Below are positions 1 to 6,910 of a stretch of 19,036 bases of DNA, piece by piece. The notes below the pieces were generated by a model. That model saw only the letters and a list, made by a program, of their open reading frames with translations, did no database searches and had not been told where the DNA came from. Each line of letters begins with the position of its first letter. The first letter of the stretch is position 1. A program made the position numbers and the translations under genes. Source of the stretch: Lachnospiraceae bacterium (GTDB lineage Bacteria; Bacillota_A; Clostridia; Lachnospirales; Lachnospiraceae). The stretch lies in NCBI GenBank assembly GCA_024684065.1, contig JAIKXO010000026.1:1-19036 (forward strand). Reading direction: 5' to 3'.

Positions 1-155
1 GCCTTCAGCAGGGAATCCATGAATTTCCCACACTCAAATAAGCGCAGGACGTTTTCGTTCTGCGCTTTATCTTCCACAGGATCGGCATTATCTTTTTTTA
101 TGACCGGTCTTTTCTTCCAGTATCCGAAAAGTCTGTTAAACAGTTTCTTAATCAT
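1..155 (-). CDS. hypothetical protein, N-terminal part only (runs off the window)
   Basis: The first 51 codons of a minus-strand gene are visible; the rest lies outside the window. The start ATG (155-153) follows the TGA of the aldo/keto reductase gene by two bases (TGATAATG), with no clear ribosome site of its own. It is therefore probably translated by coupling and belongs to the same operon. The N-terminus is basic (MIKKLFNRLFGYWKKRP), followed by a charged stretch rich in Asp, Glu, Lys and Asn. The start could be an amphipathic membrane-surface helix; no signal peptide or known domain is recognised. The function is unknown. It is a real reading frame by position and coupling, but too short to classify. 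Confidence 0.55.
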   Translation of the reverse strand, partial: MIKKLFNRLFGYWKKRPVIKKDNADPVEDKAQNENVLRLFECGKFMDSLLK

Positions 156-157
156 TA

Positions 158-1357
158 TCACACAGTTTTACTGCCGGAAGCGTTTTTTAATTTTTCCGCG
201 GTCTCCTCCCGCTGTCTGCACAGATCAGCCCATGTCTGGCCTGTTCTGAGCATTTCGTTAAATTCCCTGAGCACCCCGGGAATATCGATATGCTGCGGAC
301 ATACCGCCGCACACGCACCGCACCCGACGCATTTATCCGGCCATTTCTCGGCAGCAGTACCATCCATCTGCATTTTTACCGTAAGCGCCTGGGCAAATTT
401 CATATCATTATATCCGGTTAAGAGCATCGGGATATCGAGTCCCATGGGACAGCCGCTGCAGCAGTATCTGCATGCCGTACACGGAACTCCCTTTTTCAGG
501 GTCTCAGCGATATTTAACATTAATTTCCACTCCTCATCGCTGAGAGGATTCCCTTCGCTGAAGGTCTTTACGTTATCCTTCATCTGGTCAAGGTCTGACA
601 TACCGCTTAATATGGTAGCTACTTCCGGTATCTTCATAAGCCACCGAAACGACCATGATGCGATCGACTCATCCGGCCTCAGGGCTTTAAGTCTTCCATT
701 GTTTTCTTCCCCGAGATCGGCAAGCTTTCCGCCCCTGACAGGTTCCATCACCATAACAGGGATCCCCCTGCTTCCGAGCAGTTCGATCTTCTTCTTTGCC
801 TCCTGAAGAGTCCAGTCCACACAGTTAAGCTGGATCTGGCAAAACTCGATTCTGTCTCCGAGGAAATCAAGGATCTCTTCAAGGTTCTCTGCCCTGCAAT
901 GGGTTGAAAATCCGAGGTGCTTTATTCTTCCGAGTTCTTTCTGCTTTACAAAGTAATCAACAATGCCGTATTCTTCATTCATATACGTCGGAAGGCTGTT
1001 CTCATATATATTATGAAGCAGATAGAAATCAAAATAATCCACCCCGCATTTTGCAAGCTGATCCTCAAATATACCCTTGCAGTCATATTTCTTCATAAAC
1101 TGATGGCCCGGGAATTTAGTGACCAGCCTGAAGCTTTCTCTCGGGTATTTCGCAAGGGCGTTTCCGATTACGATCTCCGATTTTCCGTCATGATAGGGAT
1201 AGGCTGTATCAAAATAATTTACGCCATGCTCCATGGCATAATCAGTCATCTCGTTTACCTGCTCTTCGTCTATGCTTCCGTCTTCCTTAAGCGGCAGTCT
1301 CATGGCTCCGAATGCCAGTCTCGATATCTCTTCCCCGCAAGCTTTTACATACTGCAT
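158..1357 (-). CDS. aldo/keto reductase with C-terminal 4Fe-4S ferredoxin-type domain
   Basis: A 399-residue NAD(P)H-dependent oxidoreductase of the aldo/keto reductase superfamily. The TIM-barrel part covers residues 1 to about 285. The expected catalytic tetrad can be read: Asp50 and Tyr55 (FDTAYPYH), Lys81 (VTKFPG) and His115 (YLLHN). The C-terminal part carries two cysteine clusters, CTACRYCCSGCP at 293-304 and CVGCGACAAVCP at 343-354. This is typical of the large clostridial subfamily in which a ferredoxin-like domain is fused behind the barrel. Such proteins are presumed cytoplasmic; the natural substrate is unknown. The start is supported by AAGGAGG (1364-1370) six bases upstream. A small gene follows, coupled at 155. 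A palindromic repeat (1474-1615) fills most of the upstream spacer. The family is certain; the physiological role is not. Confidence 0.95.
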   Translation of the reverse strand: MQYVKACGEEISRLAFGAMRLPLKEDGSIDEEQVNEMTDYAMEHGVNYFDTAYPYHDGKSEIVIGNALAKYPRESFRLVTKFPGHQFMKKYDCKGIFEDQLAKCGVDYFDFYLLHNIYENSLPTYMNEEYGIVDYFVKQKELGRIKHLGFSTHCRAENLEEILDFLGDRIEFCQIQLNCVDWTLQEAKKKIELLGSRGIPVMVMEPVRGGKLADLGEENNGRLKALRPDESIASWSFRWLMKIPEVATILSGMSDLDQMKDNVKTFSEGNPLSDEEWKLMLNIAETLKKGVPCTACRYCCSGCPMGLDIPMLLTGYNDMKFAQALTVKMQMDGTAAEKWPDKCVGCGACAAVCPQHIDIPGVLREFNEMLRTGQTWADLCRQREETAEKLKNASGSKTV

Positions 1358-1473
1358 GATTTTCCTCCTTTATTGAAAGCGGTTTATGCCCCTGAAATAT
1401 CTGACATACCCTCTGAAAAGTCGAGGGATCCTTTGATTTCCCTGAACATCTTAAGCTGATGATTAAAACAATG

Positions 1474-1615
1474 TTATAGTAAACGCACAAAATACGTGCG
1501 TTTACTATAAAGTGATGCGCGCGGCCTCACAGAGGAAACTGCCGCTATGAGCGGCGTTCGGCCGGCGCGAGGAAACAAATTAAATTTTCAAAAGGCAAAA
1601 ATTTAATTCGTTTCC
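1474..1615 (-). repeat. three-hairpin palindromic repeat element, copy A (intergenic)
   Basis: Read on the minus strand, three stem-loops follow each other. The first has 18-nt arms (1615-1598 and 1588-1571, one G·U pair, 9-nt loop). A GC-rich core lies at 1570-1519, with an inner stem GCCGC/GCGGC. The last has perfect 15-nt arms (1510-1496 and 1488-1474, 7-nt loop). The core and the last hairpin match a second element at 11935-12051 on the plus strand. Shared strings are GCGCCGG, TTCCTCTGTG, GCGCATC and the AAACGC/GCGTTT stem; the stems differ in sequence but stay paired. The copy fills most of the spacer between the 415-residue gene and the aldo/keto reductase. No transposase is present, so it would have to be a non-autonomous element or a structured RNA/DNA repeat. 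The 15-nt palindrome alone could be mistaken for an operator. Confidence 0.7.
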
Positions 1616-1646
1616 TATATTTATATCAGCATCCTGCATCACCCGG

Positions 1647-2894
1647 TTATGCTTTGTACCTTCTTTTCTTATAACATATCATCGGGTCGTTTGCATCCCA
1701 TATTTTTTCAATCCTGTAAAGTTCTTCAAAATCATTTGCCAGGATCGTTTCATTGAAGTTTTTCATAAACGACTCCTGCGCGACCAGATATTTTGCTTTA
1801 ATGTCCCTGAACATCTGTTCATATTTCCATTCGCTTTTAGGAGCAGTTCTGATTTCCGGATCCTTTATTACAACGGTCTCTACGGAAACATCCTCCTCCT
1901 CATTGCCATCAGGTCTGAACAGAACCTGATCATAAAACTCTCTGTTATCCGCAACGACATAAAGCAGGTCCTTTTCCCATTTATCCACAGCAGAAGACCT
2001 GCTTACTTCTATATTGAGCCTCATCCGGTATGCAAATCCACACCCTGTGTCGTACCTGACAGGTTCGTCGGTTTTTATGCTGTAGCGAATGCCAGGATCG
2101 ATCACCTTTCCTCTGTCAAGGCCGTTAAGCAAAGAGCCTGTGGAAGAATCCAGTTTGCTTATGGCTCTCCACCCTCTCGGATTTGCATAATCTTTAAGCT
2201 TATCAATACATTCCTTTGCCTTATTTGCGTCTCCCTGCAGATTATCTGTACAGATAAAGCAGTCCGGGATTATAACCTGCTTATCTGCACTCTCAACAAA
2301 TTTATAAGACGTATATGCCCATTTTGACAGAAGGAGAGGAGCGGCAAAATCTATACCGGCGGACGGATACCAGCAGATATGCTTTCTTTTATGCAGAAAT
2401 TCCAATAGTTCGGAACGGGTACCGCTCTCCGGGTTATTATAGTTTTCCTCATATTCCCTGATAAAGGTCTCTGGATCATCAGCCGGTATGTCATTCTCCG
2501 GAGCATGATTCTCCCGGGCAGGCTGCCCATTCACCGTCGCCCGGTTACTCTGCGAGGCTGTCTGGTCTCCGCCGGCCGGCCGGTTACCCTGTACGGCTGT
2601 CTGAGTGTTTGCGGCCCCACGATTTGACGGCACAACAACTACAGGATTACCTCTTCGGGACCTGGCCGTCGCTGTCACGGCAGCTGTTCCTCTGCCTCCG
2701 GTCGTCCCGCCGTTATATGTGGCACCGAGGCTTTGAACAAAGGCCACCCTGCCCGGAGTCTCTTGTGCATACCAGTAGCGGTATCCCGGGTTCCATCGAA
2801 AACACCTGTATTTTAATCCTTCATGAATATCATATTCCTGATATGTGATCCCATATAACCGGATCACGCCGTTCACAATCCTATAATAACGCAT
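1647..2894 (-). CDS. hypothetical partner protein of the Clp-FtsH fusion
   Basis: 415 residues, no family recognised with certainty. It has three parts. Residues 1-60 form a compact segment with aromatic motifs (CFRWNPGYRYWYAQ) resembling the small RW...WYA modules such as DUF5710, only by eye. Residues about 61-145 form a Gly/Ala/Thr/Asn-rich linker containing two 13-residue repeats (98-123). Residues 150-415 form a globular part with WYPSAGIDFA at 175-184, a likely beta strand at 208-215 and a basic C-terminus (YKKRRYKA). No signal peptide or membrane segment is evident. The gene overlaps the end of the upstream AAA+ protease gene by 14 bases, and an AGGGAG site lies 11 bases before its ATG, so the two are translationally coupled. 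A role as adaptor or substrate-recognition subunit for the protease is plausible but inferred only from that coupling. Confidence 0.85.
   Translation of the reverse strand: MRYYRIVNGVIRLYGITYQEYDIHEGLKYRCFRWNPGYRYWYAQETPGRVAFVQSLGATYNGGTTGGRGTAAVTATARSRRGNPVVVVPSNRGAANTQTAVQGNRPAGGDQTASQSNRATVNGQPARENHAPENDIPADDPETFIREYEENYNNPESGTRSELLEFLHKRKHICWYPSAGIDFAAPLLLSKWAYTSYKFVESADKQVIIPDCFICTDNLQGDANKAKECIDKLKDYANPRGWRAISKLDSSTGSLLNGLDRGKVIDPGIRYSIKTDEPVRYDTGCGFAYRMRLNIEVSRSSAVDKWEKDLLYVVADNREFYDQVLFRPDGNEEEDVSVETVVIKDPEIRTAPKSEWKYEQMFRDIKAKYLVAQESFMKNFNETILANDFEELYRIEKIWDANDPMICYKKRRYKA
2526..2603 (-). repeat. two imperfect 39-bp tandem repeats in the linker of the 415-residue protein
   Basis: The repeats encode QTAVQGNRPAGGD and QTASQSNRATVNG (residues 98-123). 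The best-kept parts, 2581-2603 and 2542-2564, agree at 19 of 23 bases with a 39-base period. They probably arose by local duplication in a flexible linker and are a site where repeat number could vary. Confidence 0.6.
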
Positions 2895-5800
2895 CGCTGT
2901 CCTGCTCCCTTTTTTTGCTTCTCTTCCCGGCTTTTGTTTTGTTTTTTACGGATTCCGTTTTCGTTCCTGCTTTTTCTGAAGCTGATTCCGGAATACTGAT
3001 AATAGACTTCATCTCCTTTGTATCAAGCCTGGAACGCTCTAAAAGCGCCTGAGCAAGAAGCTGTATCTTTTCAAAGTTTTCTCTGATTATATTCAGTGTA
3101 CGTTCCATCTCCTGCGAGAGAATTTCATTGATCTTTCCGAGATATTTTTCCGCCAGGGGTGAATTCATGATCATGTTAAACGGAACAGAAGCCATGTATC
3201 CTTCCTCCATTCCGTATCTGCTTAAAATGTTGGAAGCTATCAGGGTGGATTTTTCAAGATCGTTTGATGCGCCGGTGGAAAGACCTCCATCAGCATTGCC
3301 GTTTTTCTCAGCCAGAACTATTTCAACCGCTCTTCCCGCAAGCGAAATGTCGATCATTTTAAGTAATTCCTCCCGGGTATATCCGGAAAGCGTTTCATCG
3401 TTTTTCTGATGAACAGCACCCAGATATCCTCCCCGTGCTATGATCGTAGCATATTCGGGTATGAAGCGATTGTTTTTTCCGTTATTATGATAAAACCCCA
3501 TAAAGGCATGCCCGGATTCATGATAAGCGGTAATGCGGATATGTTCAGGATCATAGGCATGCTCTTCTCCGTAAACCGTTTCTTCAAAGCAGGCGGTAAG
3601 AAGGCTGAGCGTAACGGGAGTATCCGTCTCAGCTGCCCTGTTGATCGCAATAGCTATAACATTTTCCAGATCTGCCAGTGAATAGCCGGCTGTCAGATCT
3701 GCGAATTCCAGAATATCATTTTCCGACAGGCTCTCCAGATTGTACTCCAGATTTTTCTGCGCTCTCTGCCGGTTCTTAAGCCATTCGATCCTGTCCTTCC
3801 GTTCAGGGATCTTCATATATACTTTTTTTGTGAACCTTCTGAGCAGGGCAGGATCAAGGTATATGTTCTGACCGTCAAGGTCAGGAGCATCTCCGGCATT
3901 TGTCGCGGCTATTACGAAAACCGGTTTTTCTCTTCCCGAAAAGCCATCCATCTCCGTAAGCAGCTCTTTAACTATCGGATTGCCGGCCACTTTCGCTATA
4001 GACTCGATCTCATCAATAAAAACAACACTTGGCGCATACTTTCTCGCAAGCGCAAAAACTTCAGGGATCTTCTTGTAACCATTTAAAAACTGTGATCCGG
4101 TGACTGAAATAAACGGACAGTCCGCCTCACAGGCAAAAGATCTTGCAAGCTTGGTTTTTCCGGTTCCGGGAGGTCCGTAGAAAAGAATGCCCTTTGATAT
4201 CTGCTGCCCGGATTTCCTGTATTTTCCGGGATCCTGTATGAATTTAAGGAAGTATCTCAGTTCTTCCTTGGCGGCTTCCTGCCCTATAACCGAGTCAAAA
4301 CCTCCCTCTTTCCTCAGCTCGTCGGAAATAAATATCTCCTGTGCCTCGGGATCCATGCTCTGGGCATATCTAAGATTGTTTATTCTTATTTCAACCTCAG
4401 AAGAAGCGGTATTATCCTGTGTTATAAAGCCCACATCATATTCTACCGTTTTTCCTTTTGATATCAGACTGTTCATTTTTGAAGACAGAAAGAGGCTAAA
4501 GGTCAGATTTTCAATAATCTCTCTTTTTTCTTCCCTGCTTTCGGTCTTTGATAACCTTAAGACATCCCTGATCCCCTTATTCTGAAGCTCCTGCTCGTCT
4601 GTGAAATTTATCGGACGCTCCTCATTAAGCTCAAGGCAGTATATCGGAGGAAGCCCTTCCTGTTTTGACAGCCAGTCAAGCACCCGCATACCCATGGTAT
4701 CCTTATGTGCAAGGCCCTCCATGGCGCCGGTCTGTTTGTCTTCTATTATCTCTTTTTGGACTGTTTTTTTCCTGCCTTTGGTCTTCCTGCCGGTTTTTGC
4801 TGTGTTATCGCTCTTATCCCCGTTAAGCTCCCTCATATATGGATCCACAAAAATCGCATCGATCTGTTCGCTTTGCAGTGTTTCGCTTATATAGTCCTGG
4901 AAATTTCGTTCCTCCTGCTCTGCATACACAATTTTCATCTGATAATTATTATCATTTTCGGGTTTCAGAAAGCGATTATAATCCTCCTGATTACATACCA
5001 CCAGTATTTCCGATTTCCTTGACGGCAGAGTCAGCTCGGTCTCAAGCGGCTCACCTTCCGCAACGGTAAAGCGTGCCCTGGTTATGTCTGCATTTGCTGC
5101 GGATTTTGTTTTCTGTTCACCGTCACCCCAGATATGCTCCGACAGATTAAACATCATGTTCTTTACAAAACCCTCGCTTCTTGCAAGCGCGACCCTGGCA
5201 TCCAGCTTTGAGCCCATATGAAAAAGGAAAATATAAGGAAATATATCTTCATCAAATTCACATTGAATATCAAGGGATTCCTTTACGGCTTCAACGCCTT
5301 TTCTCATTCCCTTCCTTATTATCGGGATAAGCTTGGCCGGGTTCATGTGGTCAAAGCCTATAATATTGCCCTTTGCCATACGGGAGAGTATTTCACCCGG
5401 AATGGCGGACTCCTCCTCATTATATTTCGGACTGCGGAGGGCATCGATCAGGGTTTCTTCAGACATCGTGGATATCGATGCATCTCTCTTTTCCTCATAG
5501 AACTTTCTTCCGGCATTGGTAGTAAATATGACAATGGTACCGGTAAAATCAACTTCCTCCTGAGTATAAAGATCTTCAAGAGTCCCCCCTTCCAATATGG
5601 AAAGGAAAAGATGGATAGTATTACGATGAGCTTTTTCTATTTCATCAAAAAGCAGGATAGCATTTTCATTTGCTTCCACATATGTTGTCAATGCCCCTCT
5701 TTGTGCATTGCTCCATGTTTTCTGATGGCCCACAAGATCATGGAAATCACTTGAATGAGCGTATTCACTCATCTGAAATATTTTCGACGGTCTGCCCAAA

Positions 5801-6609
5801 AGCTTTGCAACTGTTTTTGCGAGAAATGTTTTGCCTACACCGGGCGGTCCCACAAAAAGATAGCTGCTTTCCGGTCCGCTGCGTTTCTCCCTGTTGCTCA
5901 GTTCTCCCATAAAAAGACCCTGAACGAATTTTCTGATGGCATTATCCTGACTTATGACCTCCTGTGAGAGCTTCATCCTCAGATCCATATATTTTTTTGA
6001 AAGACTGCCAAGAGGAATATCCTGCATCTCCTGCTCTGTCTTCGTCTTCGTCACAGGTTTTCCTTTTTTATTTAAAAAGTTTACGCAGAAATCCAGAACC
6101 TCTCCTGCTCCGATCATCCCGGCAGAATACTCTGCCTGCTCATTTCCGGCAGGCTCGTTCCCTTTTTCAAACAGCTGCGCCAGTTCATCCTCAAATAAAG
6201 AGTTATTTCCTCTGGCAAGCCTTTTTTGCAAATAAAGATCATAGTATTCAGAAGCATTAAACAGATCATCCTCAAATGAAATCCTGTGTTCCCTGCTTAG
6301 ATCGTTAAGCAGTTTCTTATGCCGTCTAGTCCCGACGTTTTCAGCAACTCTCATATAGCGCTGCCGGATTTTCTCCTGACTCCCGGTCCAGTTGCACTCC
6401 TCCAGCTCTGACATGATATCCAGATAACCGCAGATAAACAGTTCCGGGATCAGAATAATATCATCACCTGCTTTCTTTTTCCCCTTCTTTGCAGATGTAA
6501 GGCTTACAACCTGGGCATCCTGCTGCTCCATGGCTTTTGCCGCAAGCTCCCATACCGTGATATCCGTTACATTTTTAAATCTGTCCATCAATGAGTTAAG
6601 ACTTGCCAT
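2881..6609 (-). CDS. soluble ClpB-like AAA+ / receiver-like / FtsH-like AAA+ zinc protease fusion
   Basis: A 1242-residue protein with two unlike AAA+ engines. Residues about 210-500 form a ClpA/B-type module: Walker A GPPGVGKT 254-261, Walker B LLFDEIEKAH 319-328, sensor TTNAGR 363-368. Residues about 530-700 look like a response-regulator receiver fold (EILVV, then IDAIFVDPY with Asp589, then PIYCLELN, then GIRDVL). Residues about 770-1010 are an FtsH-type AAA+ domain: Walker A GPPGTGKT 812-819, Walker B VVFIDEIES 862-870, AATN 901-904. Residues 1011-1205 are an M41 peptidase with HESGH (1030-1034) and GASNDL, giving third-ligand candidate Asp1117. The tail is lysine-rich. Unlike true FtsH (about 600-700 residues, two N-terminal membrane helices), no membrane segment is visible, so it should be cytosolic. 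It should use ATP to unfold and degrade proteins. The 415-residue gene overlaps its 3' end. A weak GGGGTG site precedes the start. Confidence 0.9.
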   Translation of the reverse strand: MASLNSLMDRFKNVTDITVWELAAKAMEQQDAQVVSLTSAKKGKKKAGDDIILIPELFICGYLDIMSELEECNWTGSQEKIRQRYMRVAENVGTRRHKKLLNDLSREHRISFEDDLFNASEYYDLYLQKRLARGNNSLFEDELAQLFEKGNEPAGNEQAEYSAGMIGAGEVLDFCVNFLNKKGKPVTKTKTEQEMQDIPLGSLSKKYMDLRMKLSQEVISQDNAIRKFVQGLFMGELSNREKRSGPESSYLFVGPPGVGKTFLAKTVAKLLGRPSKIFQMSEYAHSSDFHDLVGHQKTWSNAQRGALTTYVEANENAILLFDEIEKAHRNTIHLFLSILEGGTLEDLYTQEEVDFTGTIVIFTTNAGRKFYEEKRDASISTMSEETLIDALRSPKYNEEESAIPGEILSRMAKGNIIGFDHMNPAKLIPIIRKGMRKGVEAVKESLDIQCEFDEDIFPYIFLFHMGSKLDARVALARSEGFVKNMMFNLSEHIWGDGEQKTKSAANADITRARFTVAEGEPLETELTLPSRKSEILVVCNQEDYNRFLKPENDNNYQMKIVYAEQEERNFQDYISETLQSEQIDAIFVDPYMRELNGDKSDNTAKTGRKTKGRKKTVQKEIIEDKQTGAMEGLAHKDTMGMRVLDWLSKQEGLPPIYCLELNEERPINFTDEQELQNKGIRDVLRLSKTESREEKREIIENLTFSLFLSSKMNSLISKGKTVEYDVGFITQDNTASSEVEIRINNLRYAQSMDPEAQEIFISDELRKEGGFDSVIGQEAAKEELRYFLKFIQDPGKYRKSGQQISKGILFYGPPGTGKTKLARSFACEADCPFISVTGSQFLNGYKKIPEVFALARKYAPSVVFIDEIESIAKVAGNPIVKELLTEMDGFSGREKPVFVIAATNAGDAPDLDGQNIYLDPALLRRFTKKVYMKIPERKDRIEWLKNRQRAQKNLEYNLESLSENDILEFADLTAGYSLADLENVIAIAINRAAETDTPVTLSLLTACFEETVYGEEHAYDPEHIRITAYHESGHAFMGFYHNNGKNNRFIPEYATIIARGGYLGAVHQKNDETLSGYTREELLKMIDISLAGRAVEIVLAEKNGNADGGLSTGASNDLEKSTLIASNILSRYGMEEGYMASVPFNMIMNSPLAEKYLGKINEILSQEMERTLNIIRENFEKIQLLAQALLERSRLDTKEMKSIISIPESASEKAGTKTESVKNKTKAGKRSKKREQDSDALL

Positions 6610-6642
6610 ATAAGCACCCCGTTTCAGTAATTTTTGCAGCTT

Positions 6643-6672
6643 ATAACAGATCTCTTATAACCTGACCGTCAA
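6643..6672 (-). promoter_or_regulatory. possible promoter of the AAA+ protease operon
   Basis: Read on the minus strand: TTGACG (6672-6667), 18 bases, TGTTAT (6648-6643). Transcription would begin near 6636, giving a leader of about 27 bases before the start at 6609. TTATAA occurs twice nearby, so the exact -10 is uncertain. Confidence 0.35.
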
Positions 6673-6832
6673 AGACCTGAAATCTGTTCATTTTTTCATG
6701 ATTTATAAACAAAAATCACATGTTAAATCAATTATATAGGCAGAAATCATGACACGCAAGAATTATCTTTTTTCGGAATTTTTATCTGTCCCGGACTGTA
6801 GCTGAACTTAGCTAAACCGGGTTCCTTGATTA
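6673..6832. other. AT-rich divergent spacer between the protease operon and the 918-residue gene
   Basis: The whole gap between the two divergent genes is 301 bases (6610-6910). Apart from the two promoters and one inverted repeat listed separately, it holds only AT-rich sequence. An 18-codon frame starting at 6748 (MTRKNYLFSEFLSVPDCS) has no convincing ribosome site and is not called as a gene. Confidence 0.4.
6790..6821. promoter_or_regulatory. nested inverted repeat upstream of the 918-residue gene
   Basis: The outer arms are CCCGG (6790-6794) and CCGGG (6817-6821), and the inner arms are TAGCT and AGCTA around a six-base centre. It lies 12 bases upstream of the -35 box at 6833, where an activator or repressor could bind. 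It could instead be a chance palindrome. Confidence 0.35.
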
Positions 6833-6861
6833 TTGACTTGCTTATTTTCTCATGATAACAT
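6833..6861 (+). promoter_or_regulatory. likely promoter of the 918-residue gene
   Basis: TTGACT (6833-6838), 17 bases, TAACAT (6856-6861). The start site would be near 6868, about 40 bases before the ATG at 6911. The ribosome site is a GAGG at 6897-6900. Confidence 0.5.
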
Positions 6862-6910
6862 TTTTTATAAATATTCCGAACCGAATTTTATGAAATGAGG
6901 GTTTATCAGC

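Noticed and set aside
1381..1470. 21-codon frame (MFREIKGSLDFSEGMSDISGA) upstream of the aldo/keto reductase
   Set aside because: No ribosome site and no similarity I can name; too short to support.
1474..1510. Perfect 15-nt palindrome as an operator for the aldo/keto reductase gene
   Set aside because: Its sequence and position match the last hairpin of the in-gene repeat at 12017-12051, so it is better explained as part of a repeated element, although secondary use as an operator is not excluded.
1571..1615. AT-rich hairpin as a Rho-independent terminator of the protease operon
   Set aside because: No T run follows on the minus strand (it continues CTCGCG), and the hairpin belongs to the repeat element.
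6748..6804. 18-codon frame MTRKNYLFSEFLSVPDCS in the divergent spacer
   Set aside because: No convincing ribosome site; it ends inside the inverted repeat at 6790-6821.
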